Positions 1 through 7,739 of a stretch of 64,000 bases of DNA are shown one piece after another. Under the pieces are notes generated by a model. It searched no databases. It saw only the letters and a program-made list of their open reading frames with translations, and had not been told where the DNA came from. The position numbers and the translations under genes were made by a program. Positions within the stretch are counted from its first letter, which is position 1; the number at the start of each line of letters is the position of its first letter. The DNA is from CAZRIT01 sp964600225 (lineage in GTDB: Bacteria; Bacillota; Clostridia; Christensenellales; CAG-138). The stretch covers positions 1-64,000 of the forward strand of contig CAZRIT010000001.1 in the NCBI GenBank assembly GCA_964600225.1, written 5' to 3'.

Positions 1-111
1 GGATTCCGATTTCCCCCTTACGGCCCCCCGACACCCCCCTGTAACCCCTTAAACCAGCCGCTCAATCGCCGCGGGGCTTGTCGGGTTGCTACAAGGGGTT
101 TTGCTCCTGGT

Positions 112-192
112 GCCGCAGCGGACGCAGACAACGTTCCTCGCTCACACTCGGAAAGATTCTTTGTTTTTTCGCTCCCTAGAATGACAGGGAGA
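112..192. repeat. Dispersed intergenic repeat fragment
   Basis: Positions 1-266 hold no convincing gene. This stretch carries the words GCCGCAGCGGACGC, CTCACACTCGG and AGAATGACAGG, which recur in nearly the same order around 17618-17695 and, in part, near 25834-26076. It therefore looks like one degenerate copy of an intergenic repeat family with a GTCATTCTGAG-type end. It has no coding signal of its own. Confidence 0.5.
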
Positions 193-266
193 GAAGCCAA
201 AAACAAGCCGCACCCTTTTCGGGGGCTTTGCCTTATCAAGATCGCGGCAGCAAATCGCCAGCCAAT

Positions 267-386
267 TCATTGCTTTTTCGGCGGCACAAATTCCAGCAGA
301 TCGCCGATGTCGCATTCCAACACCGTGCAGATTCTTGCCAGCACATCGATATCCAGCTTGATTTGAATGGTACCGTAATTCTCCAT
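267..386 (-). CDS. 39-residue partial XRE/Cro-type HTH protein
   Basis: This small gene was read directly from the reverse strand. The ATG at 386-384 is preceded by an AGGAG ribosome binding site 8 bases upstream. The product (MENYGTIQIKLDIDVLAR...) ends in GDLLEFVPPKK. Its middle (DVLARICTVLECDIGDLLEFVP) matches the last two helices of YozG-type Cro/C1 HTH domains, which normally have about 65-75 residues. The first half of the fold, including the recognition helix, is missing, and an in-frame TAA lies shortly upstream of the ATG. It is either a decayed regulator whose 3' end is still preceded by a usable start, or a tiny non-DNA-binding HTH-derived protein. It lies 64 bases downstream of the lipoprotein gene on the same strand. 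Confidence 0.5.
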   Translation of the reverse strand: MENYGTIQIKLDIDVLARICTVLECDIGDLLEFVPPKKQ

Positions 387-450
387 CCGTATTGCTCCTG
401 TCCAATGCCCCCAAAACCTGTGTTATCTCGCCCCGCATCCTGCTGCCGCG

Positions 451-1113
451 TCAGTCGTCCGCCCGTTCCGCCGTGCAGCCGCTGAGGTGGCAGGCGCTTA
501 GCAGCACTTCGACATCGTCTGCGGTTGCGCAGGGATAATCCTCGTTCAAAATATAGCAGCCCGTGGCGGACACGGCGCCGCCCTCGCCCATGGTGAAGGC
601 AATCAGCACGGGGAACCCCGTTTCATAGGTATACAGGTACAGCGTGTCGGCCGTAAGCTCGTCGCTGACAAACACCTTGTTGCCCGTATAGATGGAGGAG
701 GCGGCGATGGTGGCGGCGCCGCTGCGGCCGTTTACCTGATTCGCCAGGCTCGCAAGCAGCCGATGCTGCAAATTGTCCCGTAACGCCTGCGACAATGCGG
801 GCGGCTCGGCGGTGGTGACGATGGCAAGTACCTGCCCAAGCAGATCGCTCGGCAGCGTTACCCGATAGGCCGCTTTCGGCGCGGTATAGTCGCCCTCGGC
901 GATGGCGGCGGCGACCGCGTCAATCCCGTCGGAGGCGGATAGCAGCGCGCCATATGCATCGGAGCGCACCATTTCGTCCATGAGCGCAATCACATCCAGC
1001 CCGTACTCGTACAGCGTTTGGTTTGCGGGCGCTGCGGCCCCATCCGCGCCCTTGCCGCAGGCGCAGAATAACAGGCAAAACGCAAGCGTAAGGCATACCG
1101 TGATCTTTTTCAT
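451..1113 (-). CDS. Hypothetical lipoprotein
   Basis: The product is 220 residues. It opens with MKKITVCLTLAFCLLFCACG, a type II signal peptide whose lipobox (FCAC) puts the mature N-terminus at a lipid-modified cysteine, so it should sit on the outer face of the membrane. No further domain is recognisable; the rest is a mixed alpha/beta sequence with a short Ala/Ser-rich stretch. The start is supported by GGAGGG eight bases upstream. It is transcribed divergently from the BlaI/BlaR1-type pair, about 195 bases apart, so it is the obvious candidate for a second target of that repressor, although the two palindromes lie closer to blaI. Function unknown. Confidence 0.7.
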   Translation of the reverse strand: MKKITVCLTLAFCLLFCACGKGADGAAAPANQTLYEYGLDVIALMDEMVRSDAYGALLSASDGIDAVAAAIAEGDYTAPKAAYRVTLPSDLLGQVLAIVTTAEPPALSQALRDNLQHRLLASLANQVNGRSGAATIAASSIYTGNKVFVSDELTADTLYLYTYETGFPVLIAFTMGEGGAVSATGCYILNEDYPCATADDVEVLLSACHLSGCTAERADD

Positions 1114-1157
1114 GATCGATTCCCTCCGTAAGCAGCGTAATTGATTTTATCAAAACA

Positions 1158-1166
1158 AGTATACCA
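1158..1166 (-). promoter_or_regulatory. Extended -10 promoter of the lipoprotein gene
   Basis: On the minus strand the sequence reads TGGTATACT, an extended -10 element (TGn plus TATACT). No good -35 is visible at 17 bases. It would start transcription roughly 40 bases ahead of the lipoprotein start codon. Confidence 0.4.
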
Positions 1167-1227
1167 TCTACGGCGGGGCATGGGATTGCCCGATTTGTAA
1201 CGACTTTGTGAATCCGAACGCTTGATG

Positions 1228-1256
1228 TTGACAGAATGAAATACTAAGTCTACAAT
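1228..1256 (+). promoter_or_regulatory. Promoter of the BlaI/BlaR1-type operon
   Basis: TTGACA (1228-1233) and TACAAT (1251-1256) are separated by exactly 17 bases, a near-perfect vegetative promoter. The -10 box is embedded in the first inverted repeat, as expected for a self-repressed operon. Confidence 0.8.
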
Positions 1257-1262
1257 AGTAGA
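1249..1262. promoter_or_regulatory. Operator-like inverted repeat 1 (TCTAC-N4-GTAGA)
   Basis: Perfect 5-base arms around AATA overlap the -10 element. The TAC/GTA arms resemble BlaI/MecI/CopY-type operators, whose core is TACA/TGTA. A repressor bound here would block RNA polymerase. Confidence 0.55.
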
Positions 1263-1282
1263 TATTTAATTAAGCATCAAAC

Positions 1283-1296
1283 TGATACATGTATCA
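1283..1296. promoter_or_regulatory. Operator-like perfect palindrome 2 (TGATACATGTATCA)
   Basis: A 14-base perfect palindrome with TACA abutting TGTA lies between the -10 box and the ribosome binding site of the repressor gene. This is the usual place for a second BlaI-family site. Assigning it to this repressor is inference. Confidence 0.6.
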
Positions 1297-1308
1297 ATGG
1301 AGGTCAAC

Positions 1309-1692
1309 ATGAAAGAAACGCTGTCCCGTCACGAATGGTCGATCATGGAGGTACTTTGGCATCGAAATCCATTGTTTATGTCCGACATTATCGAGGCCAT
1401 GCAGATAAACGTTGACTGGAATCGTTCCAGCTTCCAAACGTACCTGAAACGCATGGTGGATAAGGGCTATGTGGGGTACAAAACCATTCGGGGCAGTCGC
1501 AACTACTTCCCCCTAATTAACCGGGAGGACTGTGTAGAGAACGAGAGCAATGCCGTGCTGAACAAGCTGACGGAACAGAGCGCAAAGATGTTCCTTGCCA
1601 GCATGATTCAAAAGAGCGGCCTGACCGAAGAGGATCGTGCTGCGCTGCAAACGCTGATTGCGAGCCTGGGCAACGATCCCAACAAGGAGTAA
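1309..1692 (+). CDS. BlaI/MecI/CopY-family transcriptional repressor
   Basis: The product is 127 residues. The opening (ETLSRHEWSIMEVLW) and the following winged-helix segment (RSSFQTYLKRMVDKGYV) are those of the Penicillinase_R family, dimeric repressors removed from DNA by proteolysis triggered by a partner M56 metalloprotease. The C-terminal helical part is the dimerisation region. The start is ATG 1309: GGAGG at 1299-1303 sits 5 bases before it, whereas the ATG at 1297 overlaps that site and is unlikely to be used. The gene is followed after 3 bases by the M56 receptor gene, whose ribosome binding site lies inside its last codons, so the two are translationally linked. Two palindromes upstream suggest autoregulation. 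Confidence 0.85.
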   Translation: MKETLSRHEWSIMEVLWHRNPLFMSDIIEAMQINVDWNRSSFQTYLKRMVDKGYVGYKTIRGSRNYFPLINREDCVENESNAVLNKLTEQSAKMFLASMIQKSGLTEEDRAALQTLIASLGNDPNKE

Positions 1693-1695
1693 ACC

Positions 1696-4008
1696 ATGCA
1701 TATAATCAATACGCTCGTTGAGATCACGATCTATTCTGCGGTGATCTTTGGGATGCTGCTTCTTATGAAGCGATGCCTTGGAAAAAAGATGTCTCCCGCG
1801 CTCCATTATGCGCTGTGGTTTGTGCTGCTTGCACGGCTGGTGATTCCCGTCACCATCGACAGCGGATTCCGTCTGTTTACGCTGCCGAGCGACAGGCCCG
1901 TAATCGGTGCGCCCGCATCGGAACCGCAATGGACGGCGCCCGACGGCAATTTGGATTGGGGCGCGCTGCCCGCGTTCACCGCGCAGGCCGACCCTGCCGC
2001 AAACGCAGTGCCCGCACAGGCCGCAGCCGTGCCACAGGCGACGGGTAAGCCGTCTGCTTTACGGATACTGCCAATTGTGTGGATAGCGGGTATGGCCGCA
2101 TGCGGGCTTTGGCTGGCCGTGCTGTACGCGGCCCTGCTGCGGCGCATCCGCAGGAATCAGGCAAAGCCTTCAAAGAAGCTTGCTGCGATATTGGAGGAAG
2201 TGAAAGCGGAGCTTGGCATCCACGCACAGATTCGGTTAATCTGCCTGTATGAATACGGTACGCCCGCTTTGATGTTCCCCAATACCGTGCTGATGCCCGT
2301 GGACGCGCTGGCCGCAATGAACGCGGAGCAAATCAAGTTTGCGCTGCGGCATGAACTGACGCACTTTAGACGCGGCGATCACATCGTAGGGCTGCTGCTT
2401 TCGGTGCTGAATGCAGTTTATTGGTTTAATCCCATTGTGTGGGTGGCATTCCATATGCTGCGCTCCGATATGGAAACGGCTTGCGACGCGACGGTCACGC
2501 GATGGTTGACAAAGGCCGAGAAGAATGATTACGCGTGCCTGATTCTAAAGCTGTTTGCACAGCCGGAGCATCGGCAAATCGTTCTCGGTATGGCGCAAAA
2601 CAGTACGCGCAAGATGGCCGAGCAACGTATTCGCGGTGTTTTTATGCGCAAGTCCAGTAAACCGATAGCAAAGGTCGCTTGCCTCGTCATGGTGCTTGTC
2701 ATGTTGATCGGCTGTTTTACGACGGCGTGCATGCCCGTAAGACAGGCGGCGGCCCAAGTCGGTACCGTCGGCGGCGCGGACGGGGCAACGGATGTGCCTG
2801 TCGCGGGTGTGCCGACGCGGACGGCCCTGCAACCCGTCGGGCGGTGGCAGGAGGCTTGGCATAAGGATGCGTACAAGGTGGAAATCGACGCGGAGATCAT
2901 CGCGCCCGAGGGACTGTCGGCAACAATACCGATTCTTACGCCGAGAACGTTCCAAACGGCCGATATCGAGCACTTTTTGCACATCTTTTTCGATGGACGC
3001 GAGGTGAAAAACTACAATCCCACAACGAAAGCGGAATGGCAGGAGCTTTTAGAACAGGAACAGGAATTGCTTGCCGCGCTGCAAGCGGGAAGTGCGCCGG
3101 AATATGATCTGCGCCCCATCAGCGAACAGATTACAAGCTGCGAAGAACGGATTGCATCCATTGAAGTGGCAATTTCTTCTGCCAACGATCAAGAAGTGAG
3201 CGACGCGCCGTTGAGCTTGGACATGCTGCCCCGCAGCCAATATGAATCTACGGCAAATTTCTACAACAAGGATGAGGAAGGCAATGAACACCTGATGCTG
3301 GTTTCGCAATATACGGGTGTCGGCTCTCTCGTTTGGTACGGAGATAGACCCTATGAGTATTCGCGTGTTCCCGATTCGGAAGTGGATCAAGACGGATTGC
3401 CGAATCTCGCGGCGGCAGAAAAATTAGCGGCGGATTACATGGCGCAGCTTGGCATATCGGATTACGCGCCAAGCGGGCAATCGATTGTCCGGCAGGGCGA
3501 CGATTATGCTTACTCATTCCGCTATACCCGTACATATGGTGCAATGCCGTTTTTGAACATACAGGCTGTACCGAGCGGCTTGGATTCCACCATGCCGCAG
3601 GAATCAACTACGCCTATTTTTGCTGAATCAATCAGCATCGTCAGCGATGGAACGTCGATTATATGGTTGGAATGGCGTTATCCATTTACAGTAACGGATT
3701 CGCAGGAGCTTGACGCCCCTATTTTGACCGCAGAACAGGCAAAGGAACTGGCAAAAAAGGCGCTCGATCAATACATGACGGAGCGCGACGATCCATATAC
3801 GCTTACTATTACGCAGTTACGCTTGGGCGGTTGCTATGTGTACGGTAAAGCTACGGACAGTTACCAATACATTCCCGTTTGGGATGTGATCGGTTTCCTG
3901 TCGCAAGAGGATGGCTCCCGTGTCTTGGGTGATGGGGAACAGCCGTTGAGCATGGTTACAATCAATGCGATGGACGGCTCCATTGTAAATCGGGAACGAG
4001 TCAACTGA
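1696..4008 (+). CDS. BlaR1/MecR1-type M56 metallopeptidase sensor with a non-PBP extracellular domain
   Basis: The product is 770 residues. The N-terminal region has several membrane segments and the zinc-protease motif HELTHFRRGDH (His219-Glu220, His223), typical of M56 receptors that cleave or trigger cleavage of the BlaI-type repressor encoded just upstream. A further membrane segment at about 325-345 leads to an extracellular region of roughly 420 residues. That region lacks the SxxK/KTG motifs of the penicillin-binding sensor of true BlaR1. Instead it carries a possible coiled coil (about 435-500) and PepSY-like or DUF6034-like alpha/beta repeats. The signal is therefore probably not a beta-lactam acylating a serine. 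The start is ATG with AAGGAG upstream inside the repressor gene. A strong hairpin at 4126-4161 ends the operon. Confidence 0.8.
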   Translation: MHIINTLVEITIYSAVIFGMLLLMKRCLGKKMSPALHYALWFVLLARLVIPVTIDSGFRLFTLPSDRPVIGAPASEPQWTAPDGNLDWGALPAFTAQADPAANAVPAQAAAVPQATGKPSALRILPIVWIAGMAACGLWLAVLYAALLRRIRRNQAKPSKKLAAILEEVKAELGIHAQIRLICLYEYGTPALMFPNTVLMPVDALAAMNAEQIKFALRHELTHFRRGDHIVGLLLSVLNAVYWFNPIVWVAFHMLRSDMETACDATVTRWLTKAEKNDYACLILKLFAQPEHRQIVLGMAQNSTRKMAEQRIRGVFMRKSSKPIAKVACLVMVLVMLIGCFTTACMPVRQAAAQVGTVGGADGATDVPVAGVPTRTALQPVGRWQEAWHKDAYKVEIDAEIIAPEGLSATIPILTPRTFQTADIEHFLHIFFDGREVKNYNPTTKAEWQELLEQEQELLAALQAGSAPEYDLRPISEQITSCEERIASIEVAISSANDQEVSDAPLSLDMLPRSQYESTANFYNKDEEGNEHLMLVSQYTGVGSLVWYGDRPYEYSRVPDSEVDQDGLPNLAAAEKLAADYMAQLGISDYAPSGQSIVRQGDDYAYSFRYTRTYGAMPFLNIQAVPSGLDSTMPQESTTPIFAESISIVSDGTSIIWLEWRYPFTVTDSQELDAPILTAEQAKELAKKALDQYMTERDDPYTLTITQLRLGGCYVYGKATDSYQYIPVWDVIGFLSQEDGSRVLGDGEQPLSMVTINAMDGSIVNRERVN

Positions 4009-4125
4009 CATCGGCATTCCCAACGGCTTCTACGCAAAAGCATGCAATTGTGTTGCTAACGGCGTTGACAATAGCACGCAATTTCTCAAAATTTCTTGCC
4101 ACTATTTGATGTGGACAAAGGAAAG

Positions 4126-4161
4126 AAAAATCCCTAAATCACTAGAGATTTAGGGATTTTT
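4126..4161. terminator. Bidirectional intrinsic terminator
   Basis: A 15-base perfect stem (AAAAATCCCTAAATC / GATTTAGGGATTTTT) with loop ACTAGA gives a T-run on both strands. It serves the BlaR1-like gene on the plus strand and tRNA-Pro on the minus strand. Confidence 0.85.
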
Positions 4162-4163
4162 GC

Positions 4164-4240
4164 TGGTCTGGGTGACTGGACTTGAACCAGCGACCTCTTG
4201 ACCCCCAGTCAAGCACGCTACCAAACTGCGCCACACCCAG
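4164..4240 (-). tRNA. tRNA-Pro (anticodon GGG)
   Basis: The cloverleaf was read by hand. The acceptor stem is CTGGGTG/CACCCAG and the D-stem GCGC/GCGT. The anticodon stem is CTTGA/TCAAG with loop CTGGGGG, so the anticodon is GGG. The T-arm is GCTGG-TTCAAGT-CCAGT, the discriminator is A, and the CCA end is encoded. It reads CCC/CCU proline codons. Confidence 0.93.
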
Positions 4241-4424
4241 ACGGTCGCCTTGCGAACCTCTGTATCGTAGCATCAGTCGGGCGCGTTGTCAAGACCCGTT
4301 CGCATCCGAAAACGGAGAAAATCGACAGCGCGAATCCCTCCGCACAGCGCCGTCGGGCGGGTTCGGATTTGCACGGCGCGCCAACACTGTATCGGCACAT
4401 TTGGCGCCGCGACGACCGCAGGGG

Positions 4425-4468
4425 TTTGGCTTCCCTCGCCTTAAGGTTTGGCTCCCCTTGCCTTAAGA
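4425..4468. repeat. 22-base tandem duplication in a gene-free stretch
   Basis: The 320 bases between the tRNA and darA hold no gene. The only visible structure is two adjacent copies of TTTGGCTTCCCTCGCCTTAA-type sequence (4425-4446 and 4447-4468) with a few mismatches. No function is apparent. Confidence 0.5.
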
Positions 4469-4562
4469 CGTATGCACTCTTGCAAGCCGCATCCAAGCAA
4501 CTCTTTCGTGGCGTTTTGCTTGGCGTTGTAGTATACTAAACATATGGAAGGAGGCGTTGACC

Positions 4563-4889
4563 ATGAAAATGTTGTTTGCCGTGATTCAAAATGACGACAA
4601 CAGGGCGCTGACGCGCGCTTTGGTCGAGGAGGGGCTCAGTGTAACGCGCATTGCCAGCACGGGCGGGTTTTTGCGCGGAGGGAACACAACCTTAATGATC
4701 GGGGTGGAGGATGACAAGGTGCAGACGGCGCTGGATACCATCCGCCGCGTATCGAGCCGCCGCCATGTTGTGACCGTGCCCGCAAGCGGTATCCCGCACA
4801 ATATCGAAAGCGTCAGCATGCCCGTTTCGGTGGAGGTGGGCGGCGCAACGGTGTTTACGCTGGATGTAAGCGATTACGTCCATTATTAA
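4563..4889 (+). CDS. Cyclic-di-AMP receptor DarA/PstA (YaaQ family)
   Basis: The product is 108 residues, the normal length for this PII-like protein. The opening MKMLFAVIQNDD, the segment STGGFLRGGNTTLMIGV and VEVGGATVFTLDV near the end are hallmarks of the family. Family members form trimers that bind c-di-AMP at the subunit interfaces; the downstream partner is still uncertain in most species. The start is ATG 4563, with AAGGAGG at 4548-4554 eight bases away; an in-frame TTG at 4557 is too close to that site. In Bacillus the gene usually sits near tmk and holB; here it precedes a MATE exporter by 20 bases, so c-di-AMP sensing may be co-expressed with transport. Confidence 0.9.
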   Translation: MKMLFAVIQNDDNRALTRALVEEGLSVTRIASTGGFLRGGNTTLMIGVEDDKVQTALDTIRRVSSRRHVVTVPASGIPHNIESVSMPVSVEVGGATVFTLDVSDYVHY

Positions 4890-4909
4890 CAGCCCTTTCG
4901 TACTGATTT

Positions 4910-6268
4910 ATGTCGCAAACCATTGCCGAGCGGAAGCCGCTGTTTTCCGCGGAGGCGCTCAAAGGATTGATCATTCCGCTGCTGATTGAGCAGCTTTTGG
5001 CTATGTCCGTCGGCGCGGCCGATACCATCATGCTTTCAGGCGTGGGCGAGGCGGCCGTATCGGGCGTATCGCTGGTGGATACCATCAACAACCTCATCAT
5101 CAAAATACTGGCCGCCCTGGCCACGGGCGGCACGGTGGTATGCGCGCAGTATATCGGTCGCAAGGACCCCGAAAACGCGCGCATGGCCGCCAAGCAGGTG
5201 CTGTATGTGGCGGTGGCGCTTGCGCTGCTGGTCATGCTGCCGATGCTTCTTGTGCGCAGGCCGCTCATCGGCCTGATCTTTGGCACCATCGAGCCCGCCG
5301 TCATGGAGAATGCCGACGTCTACCTGCTGCTGACCGCGCTGTCGTTTCCGTTTTTGGCTGTATACAATGCGTGCGCCGCGGTGTTTCGCGCCATGGGCAA
5401 CAGCCGCGTTTCGCTCAACGCCTCCGCCATCATGAACGGCGTCAACATCGCGGGCAACGCGATATTGATCTACGGCTTTGGCTGGGGCGCGATGGGCGCG
5501 GGCGTGGCGACGCTCGCTTCCCGCATGATCGCCGCGGTGATCATGATGCGGCTGATTCAAAACCCCGATAACACCATATGGCTGTCCGATGTGCTCAAGC
5601 TGCGCTTTGACGGCGGCATGATCAAAAGCATCCTGCGCATCGGCGTGCCGGGCGCCATCGAAAACGGCATGTTCAACTTCGGCAAACTCATCGTGCAGTC
5701 GCAGGTGGCCTTGCTTGGCACCTCGGCGCTGGCGGCCAACGCCATCATGTTCACCATCGGCAACTTCGGCCTGGTGCCGGGGCTGGCCATGGGCATGGCC
5801 ATGGTGACCGTGGTGGGGCAGTGCGTCGGGGCCAACGACTATGCGCAGGCCAAGCGGTACGTCGGCAAGCTGATGCTGATGGGATATGTGGCAATGGGCG
5901 TTTCCAACCTGCCGCTGATTCCGCTGTGCGGATGGATTACGGGGCTGTTCCGCCTGTCCGCCGAGGCTGCGGGAATGGTTCAACAGACGCTGCCGCTGTT
6001 TGCGCTGCTGCACTTTGCCATCTGGCCGCTTGCATTCCTGCTGCCCAACGCCCTGCGCGCGGCGGGCGACGCGGGCTTTACCATGACGATATCCATGCTC
6101 TCCATGTGGACCATGCGCGTGGGCTTGTGCTATGTGTTTGTGGGACGGCTGGGCCTGGGCCTGCAGGGCGTGTGGTACGCCATGTATGCCGACTGGGTGG
6201 TGCGCATTGCGTGCTTTACGATCCGCTACTTTTCGGGCAAATGGATGACGAAGCGGGTGATATCGTGA
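4910..6268 (+). CDS. MATE-family multidrug/sodium antiporter
   Basis: The product is 452 residues, typical for MATE exporters, which use a Na+ or H+ gradient to expel cationic drugs or metabolites. About twelve hydrophobic segments are visible in two related halves. The family-like segment near the start (GLIIPLLIEQLLAMSVGAAD) and the second-half counterpart (GVPGAIENGMFNFGKLIVQS) point to the NorM/DinF side of the family. There is no clear ribosome binding site before ATG 4910, which may mean coupling to darA 20 bases upstream. Its last codon overlaps the start of the phosphopantetheinyl transferase gene (GTGA). Confidence 0.88.
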   Translation: MSQTIAERKPLFSAEALKGLIIPLLIEQLLAMSVGAADTIMLSGVGEAAVSGVSLVDTINNLIIKILAALATGGTVVCAQYIGRKDPENARMAAKQVLYVAVALALLVMLPMLLVRRPLIGLIFGTIEPAVMENADVYLLLTALSFPFLAVYNACAAVFRAMGNSRVSLNASAIMNGVNIAGNAILIYGFGWGAMGAGVATLASRMIAAVIMMRLIQNPDNTIWLSDVLKLRFDGGMIKSILRIGVPGAIENGMFNFGKLIVQSQVALLGTSALAANAIMFTIGNFGLVPGLAMGMAMVTVVGQCVGANDYAQAKRYVGKLMLMGYVAMGVSNLPLIPLCGWITGLFRLSAEAAGMVQQTLPLFALLHFAIWPLAFLLPNALRAAGDAGFTMTISMLSMWTMRVGLCYVFVGRLGLGLQGVWYAMYADWVVRIACFTIRYFSGKWMTKRVIS

Positions 6269-6888
6269 CCGAGCTGTACATTGCCGATATCCGCCCTCTG
6301 CGCGGGCGTGAACAGGAACTTCTCGGTCAATTGGACGCACAGCGCAGGGCGCGCGCCGTGCAATACCGCATGGAGGAGGATCGGCTGCGCTGCATTGCGG
6401 CGGGGCTGCTGCTCAACCGCGTTTTGGGCAAGGATGCGGTGTTGGCGATGCGCTTTGGCGCGTTCGGCAAGCCGTATCTGCTGCATGGCCCGTGCTTCAA
6501 CCTGTCGCACACGGGCGATTATGTGATGCTTGCCACGCATGAAGCGGAGGTGGGCGCGGATATTGAGCGCGTGCGGCGGCGCGATCCCATGCGGCTGGCA
6601 AGGCGTTTTTTTCACCCAGACGAGTACGCCCTGCTGGAGGCGGCCGAGGATCCTATGGAGACGTTTTGCCTGATCTGGACGTTGAAGGAAAGTTTTATCA
6701 AGGCCGACGGGCGCGGGTTTGCCATCCCGTCGCGCAGCTATTGCATTCTGCCGCATGGCGACGGCGCGGTGATGAAGGGGGGCGACAGCCGCCGTTTCCG
6801 CACCTATCGACGTGGGGACGATTACCGCATGGCGGTGTGCGCGCGCGACGATTGCTTCCCCGACGGGCCAACGCTTGTGACCTTTTAA
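6265..6888 (+). CDS. 4'-phosphopantetheinyl transferase (Sfp family)
   Basis: The product is 207 residues from the GTG at 6265, which overlaps the MATE stop codon (GTGA). Sfp-type enzymes move the phosphopantetheine arm from CoA onto carrier proteins of fatty-acid, polyketide or peptide synthases. Visible signatures are FNLSHTGDYVM, GADIERV (about residues 96-102, magnesium-binding Asp and Glu) and WTLKESFIKADG. The segment FGAFGKPYL is the usual contact before the NLSH motif. An in-frame ATG at 6241 would add eight residues, but the alignment to the family start favours GTG. No carrier-protein or megasynthase gene lies nearby, so it may serve the primary acyl carrier protein. Confidence 0.9.
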   Translation: MTELYIADIRPLRGREQELLGQLDAQRRARAVQYRMEEDRLRCIAAGLLLNRVLGKDAVLAMRFGAFGKPYLLHGPCFNLSHTGDYVMLATHEAEVGADIERVRRRDPMRLARRFFHPDEYALLEAAEDPMETFCLIWTLKESFIKADGRGFAIPSRSYCILPHGDGAVMKGGDSRRFRTYRRGDDYRMAVCARDDCFPDGPTLVTF

Positions 6889-6903
6889 AAGCAAAACATG
6901 GAA

Positions 6904-6931
6904 ATGCCCGCACGGAGAAACGTGCGGGCAT
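6904..6931. terminator. Hairpin between convergent genes
   Basis: ATGCCCGCACG and CGTGCGGGCAT form an 11-base stem with loop GAGAAA between the convergent phosphopantetheinyl transferase and lipoprotein genes. The T-run is weak on both strands, so this is a probable rather than certain terminator. Confidence 0.55.
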
Positions 6932-6979
6932 TGTGATTGCAACGAAATTCGTTCAAGGAAGTCCTTGCGGCTGCTTTCC

Positions 6980-7447
6980 TTAGAACAGATCGAACTCCGT
7001 GGTGACCTCCACCTGGTTGCCGTCGGGATCGACGAGGGTTTTGAGGATGCGGTAGGTGCCGTGCTCCAGCGCCTCGTAGTGATTGGCAAAATCAAACGTG
7101 AATGTCGTGGTCTCATGCGCGGGCACGATCAGCAGCGCCATGATCACGGCCTCGTTGGTGAGCGGCACGGCCTGCCAGGCGCCGTCGACAAGCTGCTCAA
7201 GACGCTGCACATAGTCGGTCGAGTAGGTGACGTCGCTGTCGTTGACCAGCGCCACGGTGACCTCGGTCATGTCGAGCGTGACGGTCTTGGGCTTGACGGA
7301 CATCATGAGTGTATCCACGGCAAACGTCGGCTCGGGCACAACCTCCGTCGGCGCGGGCGTGGGCGTGTTCTGTGCGGCGGGCTTGCAGCCAAGCGTTGCG
7401 CCAAGCACCATGAGCAGGGCCGTGATGAGCAGGATGGACTTTTTCAT
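6980..7447 (-). CDS. Ig-like-domain lipoprotein
   Basis: The product is 155 residues. The signal peptide (MKKSILLITALLMVLGATLGC) ends in an LGC lipobox, followed by a short Thr/Pro linker. The rest matches the small Ig-like domain common in Clostridia lipoproteins (PF20251-like): a beta-rich segment with SVKPKTVTLDMTEVTVAL, then YVQRLEQLVDGAWQAVP and YEALEHGTYRILK. These proteins are extracellular and membrane-anchored, and the ligand is unknown. It is transcribed convergently with the phosphopantetheinyl transferase gene and alone. Confidence 0.75.
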   Translation of the reverse strand: MKKSILLITALLMVLGATLGCKPAAQNTPTPAPTEVVPEPTFAVDTLMMSVKPKTVTLDMTEVTVALVNDSDVTYSTDYVQRLEQLVDGAWQAVPLTNEAVIMALLIVPAHETTTFTFDFANHYEALEHGTYRILKTLVDPDGNQVEVTTEFDLF

Positions 7448-7612
7448 ATCTGTAATTCCTCAGCTTTCTTTTGTCTTTCACCCATAACACCTTTGATACG
7501 GTATTATGGTTGCAGGAAAATGAAAAATGTATTCCTCAAAATGCAAGTGCTTCTTAAAACGCGTTGCTGCTAATTCATGCTGGGTCGCAAAAAAGATATT
7601 CTTGATCAACCA

Positions 7613-7640
7613 TTGCACTTTTGTTTAGTTTTGATAAAAT
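7613..7640 (+). promoter_or_regulatory. Possible promoter of the methyltransferase remnant
   Basis: TTGCAC (7613-7618) and TAAAAT (7635-7640) are 16 bases apart in an AT-rich leader. The match is only moderate. The rest of 7448-7739 shows no gene. Confidence 0.3.
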
Positions 7641-7739
7641 AAAGACGGATAAGGCGTTTGCCATTGGGCAGAAAACGAACTTGTTAGCGGTGTACAGAAT
7701 AATGTTTATACTAAAACCGCTGATGGGTTAGGAGATTTG

